A stretch of DNA of 64,000 nt. Source: Pseudomonas tritici (lineage in GTDB: Bacteria; Pseudomonadota; Gammaproteobacteria; Pseudomonadales; Pseudomonadaceae). Shown piece by piece: positions 9,366-18,236 of this stretch. Location: contig NZ_CP077084.1 in assembly GCF_014268275.3 (NCBI RefSeq), forward strand, positions 744,001 through 808,000, given 5' to 3'. The position numbers were made by a program, and so were the translations under genes. The notes beneath the pieces are model-generated. The model had not been told where the DNA came from and searched no databases. It saw only the letters and a list, made by a program, of their open reading frames with translations. The stretch's first letter is position 1; each line of letters opens with the position of its first letter.

Positions 9366-9568
9366 GACTGAGCGTATGGCTCGGTCTGGCTGGTGAGCAT
9401 AATCGTTATTGTTGATCTTTTGCGAACAAGAAAAGGTAGAAGTTTAATGTTCCCTGCCAACAACTATGAATTTTCAGCTATTTATAACCTTTGTTCGACA
9501 GTCCTTCATGTAGCGCCGGTATCACGTCCACCGCAACCCGCCATTTACGCGCTGATCAAGGATAGACC

Positions 9569-12508
9569 ATGAGCCTTCCAACGCTGGCCGAACTGCCGGC
9601 CATTCTCTTGCCAAAAGCCCAGCGGGCCGAGCAGTCATTTCGTGACGCCGTGGCCGCGCTGGACGACGATCATGGACTTTCTGCGTGGACGCCGCAACGG
9701 TGGGCCGACTTCGTCCGCGTGTGCGCCGCCAGTGATTTCGTGATTGAACAGAGTGTTCGTGACCCTTTGATGTTGCTCGAATTGGTGGCCTGGGGCGAGC
9801 TGGACCGGGGGTTCGCCCCTGGCGAGCTGTGCGGGCAAATTGCTGGCGCAGTGCAACAAGCCGAAACAGAAGACGAGCTGGGCCGTGTGTTGCGTCGCCA
9901 GCGTACCCGCCAGCAAGTACGCATCATCTGGCGCGATTTGACCCGCCAGGCGGACCTGGTGCAAACCTGCCGCGACCTTTCCGATATGGCCGATGCGAGC
10001 ATCGACCAGGCCTACCAGTGGCTGTACCAGCGCCACTGCGCGCAGTTCGGCACGCCTACCGGCCGGCGCAGCGGCGAGCCGCAGCACATGGTCATCCTCG
10101 GCATGGGCAAGCTCGGCGCGGTGGAGCTGAACCTGTCGTCGGATATCGACCTGATTTTCGCGTATCCCGAAGGCGGCGAAACCGTCGGTGTTAAACGCTC
10201 GCTGGACAACCAGGAATTTTTCATCCGCCTTGGTCAAAAACTGATCAAGGCCCTCGACCCGATGACGGTTGACGGCTTTGTGTTCCGCGTCGATATGCGC
10301 CTGCGCCCCTACGGTTCAGCGGGCGCGTTGGTGCTCAGCTTCAATGCGCTGGAGCAGTACTACCAGGACCAGGGGCGTGACTGGGAGCGCTACGCCATGA
10401 TCAAGGCGCGGGTGGTGGCGGGCGACCAGGTGGCGGGTGCGCAACTGCTCGATATGCTGCGACCGTTCGTTTATCGGCGCTATCTGGACTTCTCCGCCAT
10501 CGAAGCGCTGCGCACCATGAAGCAGTTGATCCAGCAGGAAGTGCGGCGCAAAGGCATGGCCGACAATATCAAGCTGGGCTCGGGCGGTATCCGCGAAGTG
10601 GAATTTATCGCCCAGGCCTTCCAACTGATCCATGGCGGCCGCGACCTCAGCTTGCAACAGCGGCCGCTGCTCAAGGTGCTCGGCACCCTGGAAGGCCAGG
10701 GTTACCTGCCGCCTGCGGTGATCGCCGAATTGCGCAATGGCTACGAATTCCTGCGTTATACCGAACATGCGATCCAGGCGATTGCCGACCGCCAGACGCA
10801 AATGCTCCCGGACGACCCGCAAGATCAGGCGCGCATTGCCTTTATGCTGGGCTTCGCCGACTGGGCCGCGTTCCACGAGCGCCTGATGTACTGGCGCGGG
10901 CGCGTGGACTGGCATTTCCGTCAAGTGATTGCCGATCCAGACGAAGAAGAGGGTGAAGAAAGCGAGCTGGTCGTGGGCGGTGAGTGGTTGCCGTTGTGGG
11001 AAGAATCCCAAGACGACGAAGCGGCCTGCCGCCAATTGGCCGAAGGCGGGTTCACTGACGCGACCAAGGCGCTCAAAGCGTTGGCCGGCCTGCGCAACAG
11101 CCCGCAACTGCGTGCCATGCAGCGCCTGGGGCGCGAACGCCTGGATGCATTTATTCCGCGTCTGCTCGCCCAGGCTGTCGAACACGCCAACCCGGACCTG
11201 GTGCTGGAGCGCGTGTTGCCGCTGGTGGAAGCGGTCGCCCGGCGTTCTGCCTACCTGGTGCTGCTCACGGAAAACCCCGATGCCCTGCGTCGCCTGTTGA
11301 CCCTGTGCGCCGCCAGCCCGTGGATCGCCGAACAGATCACCCGCTTCCCGCTGCTGCTGGATGAATTGCTTAACGAAGGCCGTTTGTTCAAGCCGCCATT
11401 GGCGCCGGAGCTTGCGGCTGAACTGCGCGAGCGCCTGACGCGAATCCCCGAGGACGACCTTGAGCAGCAGATGGAAGCCTTGCGGCACTTCAAGTTGGCT
11501 CACCGCCTGCGCGTGGCCGCGTCGGAAATCGCCGGCAGCCTGCCGCTGATGAAAGTCAGCGACTACCTGACCTGGCTTGCCGAGGCCATTCTTGAGCAGG
11601 TGCTGGCCCTGGCCTGGCGCCAGACCGTCGCGCGTCACGGCTCGCCACAGCGGTTGGACGGTACGTTGTGCGATCCTGGGTTCATTATTGTCGGTTACGG
11701 GAAAGTCGGCGGGATCGAACTGGGGCATGGTTCGGACCTGGACCTGGTGTTTATCCATGACGGCGATCCGCAGGCTGAAACCGATGGCGCCAAGCCGATT
11801 GATGGCGCGCAGTTCTTCACGCGCCTGGGCCAGCGCATCATTCACTTGCTGACCACCCAGACCAACTCCGGCCAGCTGTATGAAGTGGACATGCGCCTGC
11901 GGCCTTCCGGGGCCTCCGGGCTGTTGGTCAGTTCACTGGGAGCGTTCGATCGCTATCAACAAAATGAAGCCTGGACCTGGGAACACCAGGCATTGATCCG
12001 TGCGCGGGTGCTGGTCGGTAGCCAGGATGTGGGGCATGCGTTTGAACACGTCCGGGCTAAAGTGTTGGGCCGGGAGCGGGACCTGGCGAAGCTGCGCCAG
12101 GAGGTCAGCGAGATGCGCGCGAAGATGCGTGACAACCTGGGTACCAAGACCACGGCGGCCGGCACCGGCGCCAATGCCTTCGAAGCCACGGCGGCGTTCG
12201 ACCTCAAGCAGGACGCCGGAGGTATCGTCGATATTGAATTTATGGTGCAATACGCGGCTTTGGCGTGGTCTGCGCAACATCCATCGTTGCTGCGCTATAC
12301 CGACAATATCCGCATTCTGGAAGGCCTGGAGCAGGTGGGCTTGATGCCCGCCACCGATGCCCATCTGCTGCGTGAGGTGTATAAGGCCTACCGTTCCGCC
12401 GCGCACCGCCAGGCCTTGCAAAACGAGGCCGGTACGGTGGCCGGGGATCAGTTCGCCGACGAACGGCGCCAGGTGATGCGAATCTGGAAAGAACTGGGGT
12501 TAAGCTGA
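9569..12508 (+). CDS. glnE: bifunctional glutamine synthetase adenylyltransferase/deadenylylase
   Basis: The 979-residue enzyme adenylylates and deadenylylates glutamine synthetase in response to PII. Two nucleotidyltransferase domains are visible. The N-terminal one has LSSDIDLIFAY near residue 190 (adenylyl-removing half). The C-terminal one has GYGKVGGIELGHGSDLDLVF around 710-728 (adenylyl-transferase half). Each keeps its D-x-D metal pair. The length is normal for the family. The gene is monocistronic in appearance: divergent from aceE and separated from waaF by a REP pair. Confidence 0.96.
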   Translation: MSLPTLAELPAILLPKAQRAEQSFRDAVAALDDDHGLSAWTPQRWADFVRVCAASDFVIEQSVRDPLMLLELVAWGELDRGFAPGELCGQIAGAVQQAETEDELGRVLRRQRTRQQVRIIWRDLTRQADLVQTCRDLSDMADASIDQAYQWLYQRHCAQFGTPTGRRSGEPQHMVILGMGKLGAVELNLSSDIDLIFAYPEGGETVGVKRSLDNQEFFIRLGQKLIKALDPMTVDGFVFRVDMRLRPYGSAGALVLSFNALEQYYQDQGRDWERYAMIKARVVAGDQVAGAQLLDMLRPFVYRRYLDFSAIEALRTMKQLIQQEVRRKGMADNIKLGSGGIREVEFIAQAFQLIHGGRDLSLQQRPLLKVLGTLEGQGYLPPAVIAELRNGYEFLRYTEHAIQAIADRQTQMLPDDPQDQARIAFMLGFADWAAFHERLMYWRGRVDWHFRQVIADPDEEEGEESELVVGGEWLPLWEESQDDEAACRQLAEGGFTDATKALKALAGLRNSPQLRAMQRLGRERLDAFIPRLLAQAVEHANPDLVLERVLPLVEAVARRSAYLVLLTENPDALRRLLTLCAASPWIAEQITRFPLLLDELLNEGRLFKPPLAPELAAELRERLTRIPEDDLEQQMEALRHFKLAHRLRVAASEIAGSLPLMKVSDYLTWLAEAILEQVLALAWRQTVARHGSPQRLDGTLCDPGFIIVGYGKVGGIELGHGSDLDLVFIHDGDPQAETDGAKPIDGAQFFTRLGQRIIHLLTTQTNSGQLYEVDMRLRPSGASGLLVSSLGAFDRYQQNEAWTWEHQALIRARVLVGSQDVGHAFEHVRAKVLGRERDLAKLRQEVSEMRAKMRDNLGTKTTAAGTGANAFEATAAFDLKQDAGGIVDIEFMVQYAALAWSAQHPSLLRYTDNIRILEGLEQVGLMPATDAHLLREVYKAYRSAAHRQALQNEAGTVAGDQFADERRQVMRIWKELGLS

Positions 12509-12555
12509 AACTTGATGAATTGAGCGACGCCGATCTGATGTGGAAACCGGCTTTA

Positions 12556-12642
12556 TGTGGGAGCGGGCTTGCTCGCGAAGCAGGCGCTGCGGTCTGTCTA
12601 TCGGACCGCGGTGATGCCTTCGCGAGCAAGCCCGCTCCCACA
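12556..12642. repeat. REP inverted pair (TGTGGGAGCGGGCTTGC class)
   Basis: The arms 12556-12580 and 12618-12642 are perfect 25-base inverted copies, so transcripts could form a long hairpin. It lies just after glnE and before the waaF leader. Confidence 0.9.
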
Positions 12643-12687
12643 CAAACCGGTGTTCACACAAACCCGGTCTTATAGTCATTATCGAGG

Positions 12688-12709
12688 CGGGGAGGCATAA
12701 GCCTCCCCG
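12688..12709 (+). terminator. strong hairpin in the waaF leader
   Basis: A 9-bp perfect stem CGGGGAGGC/GCCTCCCCG with an ATAA loop, 20 bases before the waaF ATG. There is no clean T-run (TATCGTTTG follows). It may be a weak terminator for glnE read-through, an attenuator or an mRNA-stabilising structure. A possible -10 (TATAGT, 12671-12676) is upstream. Confidence 0.45.
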
Positions 12710-12728
12710 TATCGTTTGTGGAAACTAC

Positions 12729-13763
12729 ATGAATATTCTGATCGTTGGGCCCAGTTGGGTCGGTGACATGGTGATGGCGCAGACACTGTTCCAGTGCCTG
12801 CGCATGCGCTACCCAGACTGCCAGATCGACGTGCTCGCCCCTGAGTGGAGCCGGCCGATCCTTGAGCGCATGCCCGAGGTGCGCAAGGCCTTGAGCTTCC
12901 CGCTCGGTCACGGTGCCCTGGAGTTGGCGACCCGCCGCCGCATCGGTAAATCCTTGGCGGGCGAATACGACCAGGCGATCCTGTTGCCCAACTCGCTCAA
13001 GTCGGCGCTGGTGCCGTATTTTGCCGGCATCCCCAAACGCACCGGCTGGCGCGGCGAGTTTCGCTACGTGCTGCTCAATGATGTGCGCAGGTTGGACAAA
13101 GCCCGCTACCCGCTGATGATCGAGCGTTTCATGGCCCTGGCGTACGAGCCGGGTGCCGAGTTGCCCAAGCCGTATCCGCGCCCGAGCCTGCAGATCGACC
13201 CGGTCAGCCGCGACGCCGCCCTGGCCAAGTTCGGCCTGCAACTCGACCGTCCGGTCCTGGCGCTGTGCCCAGGGGCCGAGTTTGGCGAGTCCAAGCGCTG
13301 GCCATCGGAACACTACGCCAAGGTCGCCGAGGCCAAGATCCGCGAAGGTTGGCAGGTGTGGTTGTTTGGTTCGAAGAAGGATCATCCGGTGGGTGAAGAT
13401 ATTCGCCAGCGCCTGATTCCCGGCCTTCGCGAAGAGTCGGTCAACCTCAGTGGCGACACGTCCCTGGCTGAGGCCATCGACCTGCTGTCCTGCGCTGATT
13501 CGGTGGTGTCCAACGACTCCGGCCTGATGCACGTCGCCGCCGCGCTGAACCGCCCATTGGTGGCGGTGTACGGCTCCACTTCCCCTGGTTTCACCCCGCC
13601 TTTGGCCGATAAGGTCGAAGTCGTGCGCCTGGGCCTGGAGTGCAGTCCGTGCTTTGAGCGCACCTGCCGTTTCGGTCACTACAACTGCATGCGCCAATTG
13701 CTGCCGCAGCCGGTGAACGAAGCCTTGCAGCGGTTGCAGGGCTCTGTGGTCGAGGTCCGATAG
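12729..13763 (+). CDS. waaF: ADP-heptose--LPS heptosyltransferase II WaaF
   Basis: The 344-residue GT9-family enzyme adds the second heptose to the LPS inner core at the cytoplasmic face of the inner membrane. Supporting features are the N-terminal ILIVGPSWVGDMVMAQTL and the C-terminal GT-B motifs CPGAEFGESKRWP and SNDSGLMHVAAAL. It is the first gene of a long overlapping run (waaF to the tandem kinase at 19678), and its leader carries a strong hairpin. The waaC start codon follows its stop after a single base. Confidence 0.95.
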   Translation: MNILIVGPSWVGDMVMAQTLFQCLRMRYPDCQIDVLAPEWSRPILERMPEVRKALSFPLGHGALELATRRRIGKSLAGEYDQAILLPNSLKSALVPYFAGIPKRTGWRGEFRYVLLNDVRRLDKARYPLMIERFMALAYEPGAELPKPYPRPSLQIDPVSRDAALAKFGLQLDRPVLALCPGAEFGESKRWPSEHYAKVAEAKIREGWQVWLFGSKKDHPVGEDIRQRLIPGLREESVNLSGDTSLAEAIDLLSCADSVVSNDSGLMHVAAALNRPLVAVYGSTSPGFTPPLADKVEVVRLGLECSPCFERTCRFGHYNCMRQLLPQPVNEALQRLQGSVVEVR

Positions 13764-13764
13764 T

Positions 13765-14826
13765 TTGCGCGTACTGGTAATCAAGACCTCATCCCTGGGC
13801 GATGTGATCCACGCGTTGCCGGCACTGACCGACGCGGCGCGGGCGATCCCCGGCATTCAATTCGACTGGGTCGTGGAAGAGGGCTTTGCCGAAATTCCCA
13901 CCTGGCATCCGGCGGTCGACAAGGTCATCCCGGTGGCGATCCGCCGCTGGCGCAAAAACATTTGGCAGACCCTCAAAAGTGGCGAATGGCGGCGCTTCAA
14001 GCAGCAGGTCCAGTCGACCAAGTACGACCTGGTGATCGACGCCCAAGGCCTGCTTAAAAGCGCCTGGCTGACCCGCTATGTACGTGCCCCGGTAGCCGGT
14101 TTCGACAAGCACTCGGCCCGTGAACCGTTCGCAGCACGCTTTTACTCCCGGCGCCTGGCCGTGGCCCGCGGGCAACATGCGGTGGAGCGTTTGCGCCAAC
14201 TGTTCGCCGTGGCGCTGGGTTATGACTTACCCAAAGGCCTGGGCGACTATGGCCTGGGCGTCGATAAGCTGCTCGGCCTGCCGCCGAAAAAACCCTTCGT
14301 CCTGCTGCTGCACGGCACCACCTGGGACACCAAGCACTGGCCAGAAACCTACTGGCGTGAGTTGGCCGAACGCATGGGCCGCCTGGGTGTGGACGTGAAA
14401 TTGCCCTGGGGCAACGCCGCCGAAAAAGCCCGCGCCGAACGCCTGGCGCAGGGCCTGCCAAATGCCGAAGTGCTGCCCAAGCTGAACCTGGCCGGTGTCG
14501 CCCGCGTATTGGCCGGCGCACGCGCCTGCGTGGCGGTTGACACCGGTCTCGGTCACCTGGCTGCTGCGCTGGACGTGCCGACCATTTCCCTGTTCGGTCC
14601 GACCAACCCAGGCCTCACTGGCGCCTATGGCAAGGGCCAGATTCACCTGGCGAGCGACTTCCCCTGCGCGCCCTGCCTGCAAAAACACTGTACCTATCAA
14701 CCGACGGCCGACGACCTGCGTCGGTTCGACATCACGCGCGAGTCGCCCCTGTGCTTCACGCGCCTGAACCCTGAGCGTGTGGCAAGCCGACTGAGCACGT
14801 TGTTACTGGCTGAGGAGCTGCACTGA
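13765..14826 (+). CDS. waaC: ADP-heptose--Kdo-LPS heptosyltransferase I WaaC
   Basis: The 353-residue GT9 heptosyltransferase adds the first heptose to Kdo. The N-terminus after the TTG start (MRVLVIKTSSLGDVIHALPA) is the family signature, and VAVDTGLGHLAAAL marks the C-terminal nucleotide-sugar site. No ATG or GTG fits better, because the conserved sequence begins exactly at the TTG. Its stop overlaps the waaG ATG (TGATG). Translational coupling with waaF probably compensates for the weak start codon. Confidence 0.95.
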   Translation: MRVLVIKTSSLGDVIHALPALTDAARAIPGIQFDWVVEEGFAEIPTWHPAVDKVIPVAIRRWRKNIWQTLKSGEWRRFKQQVQSTKYDLVIDAQGLLKSAWLTRYVRAPVAGFDKHSAREPFAARFYSRRLAVARGQHAVERLRQLFAVALGYDLPKGLGDYGLGVDKLLGLPPKKPFVLLLHGTTWDTKHWPETYWRELAERMGRLGVDVKLPWGNAAEKARAERLAQGLPNAEVLPKLNLAGVARVLAGARACVAVDTGLGHLAAALDVPTISLFGPTNPGLTGAYGKGQIHLASDFPCAPCLQKHCTYQPTADDLRRFDITRESPLCFTRLNPERVASRLSTLLLAEELH

Positions 14827-15950
14827 TGCAACTGGCTTTTGTTCTGTACAAATATTTCCCCTTTGGCGGCCTGCAGCGTGACTTCATGCGCATCGCCCTG
14901 GAATGCCAGCAGCGTGGCCACCAGATTCGTGTCTACACGCTGATCTGGGAAGGCGATATCCCGCCCGGTTTCGAAGTGCTGGTGGCGCCGGTCAAGGCGT
15001 TCTTCAACCATCGGCGCAACGAGAAACTCAGCGCCTGGATGGAGGCCGACCTGGCCCAGCGCCCGGTGGACCGCCTGATTGGTTTCAACAAAATGCCTGG
15101 CCTGGACGTGTACTACGCCGCCGACGGCTGCTTTGAAGACAAGGCGCAAAACCTGCGCCATTCGCTGTACAAAAGCTTTGGCCGGTATCGCCACTTTGCC
15201 GAGTACGAGCGCGCGGTGTTTGCCAAGGACGCCAAGACCGAAGTCTTGATGATTTCCGAAGTGCAGCAGCCGCTGTTCATCAAGTATTACGACACCCCGC
15301 TGGGACGCTTCCACTTGCTGCCGCCGGGCATTGCCCAGGACCGCCGCGCGCCGCCGAATGCCGCCGAGATTCGCGAAGGTTTCCGCAAGGAGTTCAACCT
15401 GGGCGCAGACGATCTGTTGCTGGTGCAGATCGGCTCCGGCTTCAAGACCAAGGGCGTCGACCGCAGCCTCAAGGCCGTGGCCGCCTTGCCAGCGGAGCTG
15501 AAAAAGCGCACGCGTCTGTTTGTAATCGGCCAGGACGACCCCAAAGTATTCCAGTTGCAGAGCGCCACGTTGGGGCTGGGCGATAACGTGCAGTTCCTCA
15601 AAGGCCGCAGTGATATCCCACGTTTCCTGCTGGGCGCCGACCTGCTGATCCACCCGGCGTACAACGAAAACACTGGCACCGTATTGCTTGAAGCCCTGGT
15701 GGCCGGGTTGCCGGTGCTGGTCTCGGCCGTGTGTGGTTATGCGCATTACATCAATGAGGCCGACAGCGGCCTGGTGCTGGATGAGCCGTTTGAGCAAACG
15801 CAGCTGAACCAGTATTTGGCCCAGATGCTCACCGACACTGCACAGCGCGCGGCCTGGAGCCGCAATGGGTTGGCCTTCGCCGAGACGGCCGACCTCTACA
15901 GCATGCCGCAGCACGCGGCAGATGTGATTCTGGCGGAGCCAAAACGATGA
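14826..15950 (+). CDS. waaG: LPS core glucosyltransferase WaaG
   Basis: The 374-residue GT4 family protein (GT-B fold) resembles WaaG, which adds the first outer-core hexose to heptose II. MQLAFVLYKYFPFGGLQRDFMRI is the conserved start (written here as the opening 23 residues in summary: lysine-tyrosine-phenylalanine-proline-phenylalanine-glycine-glycine core). HPAYNENTGTVLLEALVAG near residue 278 is the GT4 E-x7-E sugar-nucleotide motif. It overlaps waaC by one base and waaP by four, inside the core operon. Confidence 0.93.
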   Translation: MQLAFVLYKYFPFGGLQRDFMRIALECQQRGHQIRVYTLIWEGDIPPGFEVLVAPVKAFFNHRRNEKLSAWMEADLAQRPVDRLIGFNKMPGLDVYYAADGCFEDKAQNLRHSLYKSFGRYRHFAEYERAVFAKDAKTEVLMISEVQQPLFIKYYDTPLGRFHLLPPGIAQDRRAPPNAAEIREGFRKEFNLGADDLLLVQIGSGFKTKGVDRSLKAVAALPAELKKRTRLFVIGQDDPKVFQLQSATLGLGDNVQFLKGRSDIPRFLLGADLLIHPAYNENTGTVLLEALVAGLPVLVSAVCGYAHYINEADSGLVLDEPFEQTQLNQYLAQMLTDTAQRAAWSRNGLAFAETADLYSMPQHAADVILAEPKR

Positions 15951-16753
15951 AGTTGATTCTTGCCGAACCGTTCAAGACGTTGTGGGCCGGGCTTGATGCC
16001 TTTGCCGAAGTCGAGAAACTGCAAGGCCAGGTATTCCGTGAGCTGGCGGCGCGTCGCACCTTGCGCACCGAGGTCGATGGCCGCCCGTATTTCGTGAAAA
16101 TCCATCGCGGCATTGGTTGGGCGGAAATCTTCAAGAACCTGATCACCGCCAAGTTGCCGGTGCTCGGCGCCGGCCTTGAGTGGGACGCCATCCACCGCTT
16201 GCAGGCACTGGGCGTGCCGACCATGACCGGTGTGGCGTTCGGCGAAAAGGGCAGCAACCCGGCGGACCAGCACTCGTTCATCATCACCGAAGAGCTGGCG
16301 CCAACGATCAGCCTGGAAGACCTGACAATCAATTGGGTGGCCGAGCCGCCCGCGCCTGCGTTGCGCCACGCCCTTACGGCTGAGCTGGCGCGCATGGTTG
16401 GTGATATGCACCGAGGTGGCGTCAATCACCGTGACTGCTACCTGTGCCACTTCTTGCTGGACACCGCCAAGCCTATCGATGCGAAAGACATCAAGCTGTC
16501 GGTGATCGACCTGCACCGTGCCCAACTGCGGGCCCATCTGCCGCTGCGCTGGCGCGACAAGGACCTCTCGGCGCTGTACTACTCGGCGCTGGAAATCGGC
16601 CTGACCCGCCGCGACAAGCTGCGCTTTCTCAAGGGCTACTTCCGCCAACCGCTGCGCCAGATCCTGGCCGAGCAATCGGCGTCGTTGAGCCTGATGCAGC
16701 GCAAGGCCGACAAGCTCTATGCGCGCAAGCAACGTTACGGGGATGCAATCTGA
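15947..16753 (+). CDS. waaP: LPS heptose I kinase WaaP
   Basis: The 268-residue protein-kinase-like enzyme phosphorylates heptose I of the inner core, a modification known to be essential in P. aeruginosa. Kinase landmarks visible are the lysine in YFVKIHRGIGW (about residue 48), the catalytic loop NHRDCYLCHF (about 161-170) and the metal-binding VIDLHRAQ (about 187-194). ATG overlaps the end of waaG. It is the first of four kinase-fold genes in a row (15947-19678). Confidence 0.94.
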   Translation: MKLILAEPFKTLWAGLDAFAEVEKLQGQVFRELAARRTLRTEVDGRPYFVKIHRGIGWAEIFKNLITAKLPVLGAGLEWDAIHRLQALGVPTMTGVAFGEKGSNPADQHSFIITEELAPTISLEDLTINWVAEPPAPALRHALTAELARMVGDMHRGGVNHRDCYLCHFLLDTAKPIDAKDIKLSVIDLHRAQLRAHLPLRWRDKDLSALYYSALEIGLTRRDKLRFLKGYFRQPLRQILAEQSASLSLMQRKADKLYARKQRYGDAI

Positions 16754-17487
16754 TGGCGGGTTGGATTCTGGAGCCTGCCTACGCCCACCTGGCGGATGAT
16801 TTTGGAAGCCTCGAAGCGGTTTTTGCCCTGCAAGGTGAGCGGCTGACCCGCGACCCGCTGTCGGAGGTGATCCGGGTGGAGCGCGGCGGGGTCAATTACT
16901 ACGTCAAGCGCTACGTCGGCGCCGGCAAGGGCTTGCGGCGTTACCTGGGCAAGCCCCGGGTCAAGTCCGAATGGCAGAACCTCAAGCGCTTCGCCAAGTG
17001 GGGCATTCCCACTGCCGACGTGGTTGCCTGGGGCCTGGAACGCAAAGGCCTGGCCTACGACCGTGGTGCGATGATCACCCGCGAGTTGCCGAGGACGGAA
17101 GACCTGTCGGTGCTGGCCGAGCGTAAGGATGCACGCCTGCGCGATCCGAAGTGGGTCGACGCGGTGAGCCGCCAGCTCGCTGAATACACGCGCACCATGC
17201 ACGATCATCGGTTTACCCATAACGATTTGAAGTGGCGCAACCTGCTGATCGACGACCAGACAACGCTGTACCTGATCGATTGCCCCAATGGCGACTTCTG
17301 GCGCGGCTTCTGGCTCAAGTACCGTATTACCAAAGACCTGGCCTGCCTGGACAAGGTGGCCAAGTATCACCTGTCCGCCACCCAGCGCCTGCGCTTCTAC
17401 ATGCAGTACCGTCAGCGCCGGCACCTGAGTGCGTCGGACAAGCAGCGTATTCGCCACGTGGTGAAGTTTTTCGAGGGGCGCGAATGA
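16753..17487 (+). CDS. wapP: LPS core kinase-like protein, WapP-like (InaA family)
   Basis: The 244-residue protein has a small-kinase fold like WaaP: YYVKRYVGAGKG carries the ATP-anchoring lysine, THNDLKWRNLLID is a clear catalytic loop with Asp and Asn, and LIDCPNGDFW replaces the DFG region. Its position directly after waaP matches PA5008 (WapP), implicated in phosphorylating heptose II. The start is the ATG overlapping the waaP stop (TGATG). The longer open frame upstream lies inside waaP and is not coding. Confidence 0.85.
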   Translation: MAGWILEPAYAHLADDFGSLEAVFALQGERLTRDPLSEVIRVERGGVNYYVKRYVGAGKGLRRYLGKPRVKSEWQNLKRFAKWGIPTADVVAWGLERKGLAYDRGAMITRELPRTEDLSVLAERKDARLRDPKWVDAVSRQLAEYTRTMHDHRFTHNDLKWRNLLIDDQTTLYLIDCPNGDFWRGFWLKYRITKDLACLDKVAKYHLSATQRLRFYMQYRQRRHLSASDKQRIRHVVKFFEGRE

Positions 17488-18236
17488 GTGATTTCCTGGC
17501 GGCTGAAGACCGTGCGCTGCTGGAGCGCAACGGCCTGGCGACGTTCGATGCCCTGTGGGCCAAACAACTGGATGCGGTGGACGAGCCGAATACCAGTCGC
17601 GGCGGCTGGAGCAGCGTGTTTCGCCTGGAGCTCGACGGCCACGGTTACTACCTCAAGCGCCAGAGCAATTACCTGACGCGTAGCCTGCACCGCCCCTTTG
17701 GCGAGCCGAGTTTCTCCCGCGAATTTCGCAATATCAGCCGTTATCGCAAGCTCGGTATTCCGGCTTTGCAAGCGGCGTTCTACGGGGAGCGAAAAGTCGC
17801 TGGCGAACACCGCGCGATGCTGCTGACCCGCGCCCTGGACGGCTGGAATGACCTGGATTCGTTGCTGGAGCAGTGGCCTTCACTGAGCGATGCCCAGCAC
17901 CGCGCGATCCTGCTGGCCTGTGGCCAACTCGCACGCCGACTGCACAGCGTCGGCCAGGTGCATGGCTGTTTCTACCCCAAGCATATTTTCCTGCGGGCCA
18001 CCGGTGACGGTTATGCCGCGCAGTTGATCGACCTGGAGAAAACCCGCCCGCTGCTGTTCGGCTGGCGTGATCGGGTCAAGGATCTGGAGCCGTTGTTGCG
18101 TCGCGCACCACAATGGTCCGATGCGCAGGTCCGCCAACTGTTGGCGGCGTATCTGGAGCAGCCTGAGAGCAGCGAGTTGGTCGCCACTTGGTTCCAGCGC
18201 CTTGGCGCCCGTCGTAGTCACAAGGAAAACCGTTGA
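17484..18236 (+). CDS. wapQ: LPS core kinase-like protein, WapQ-like
   Basis: The 250-residue kinase-fold protein keeps YYLKRQSNY (ATP lysine) and LIDLEKTRP (metal site), but the catalytic loop is divergent: VHGCFYPKHIFL has no Asp at the usual HRD position. It may therefore use another base or be weakly active. Its position matches PA5007 (WapQ) of P. aeruginosa. The ATG overlaps the wapP stop by four bases, and the gene overlaps the next one by one base, so all are co-translated. Confidence 0.8.
   Translation: MSDFLAAEDRALLERNGLATFDALWAKQLDAVDEPNTSRGGWSSVFRLELDGHGYYLKRQSNYLTRSLHRPFGEPSFSREFRNISRYRKLGIPALQAAFYGERKVAGEHRAMLLTRALDGWNDLDSLLEQWPSLSDAQHRAILLACGQLARRLHSVGQVHGCFYPKHIFLRATGDGYAAQLIDLEKTRPLLFGWRDRVKDLEPLLRRAPQWSDAQVRQLLAAYLEQPESSELVATWFQRLGARRSHKENR

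Larger units (their letters stand above)
9186..9568. other. divergent aceE/glnE intergenic region
   Basis: This 383-base gap separates the divergent aceE (minus) and glnE (plus). It contains two operator-like palindromes and a candidate aceE promoter, listed separately. A separate glnE promoter is not obvious to me; AAGGA sits about 8 bases before the glnE ATG. Confidence 0.6.

Noticed and set aside
6663..9371. 902-codon open frame on the plus strand opposite aceE
   Set aside because: It is the mirror of a highly conserved gene in GC-rich DNA, has no ribosome site or known protein match, and is typical of codon-bias shadows.
12509..12728. Missing ilvE between glnE and waaF
   Set aside because: P. 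aeruginosa has ilvE here but, from memory, other pseudomonads do not; I cannot confirm a deletion from this window.
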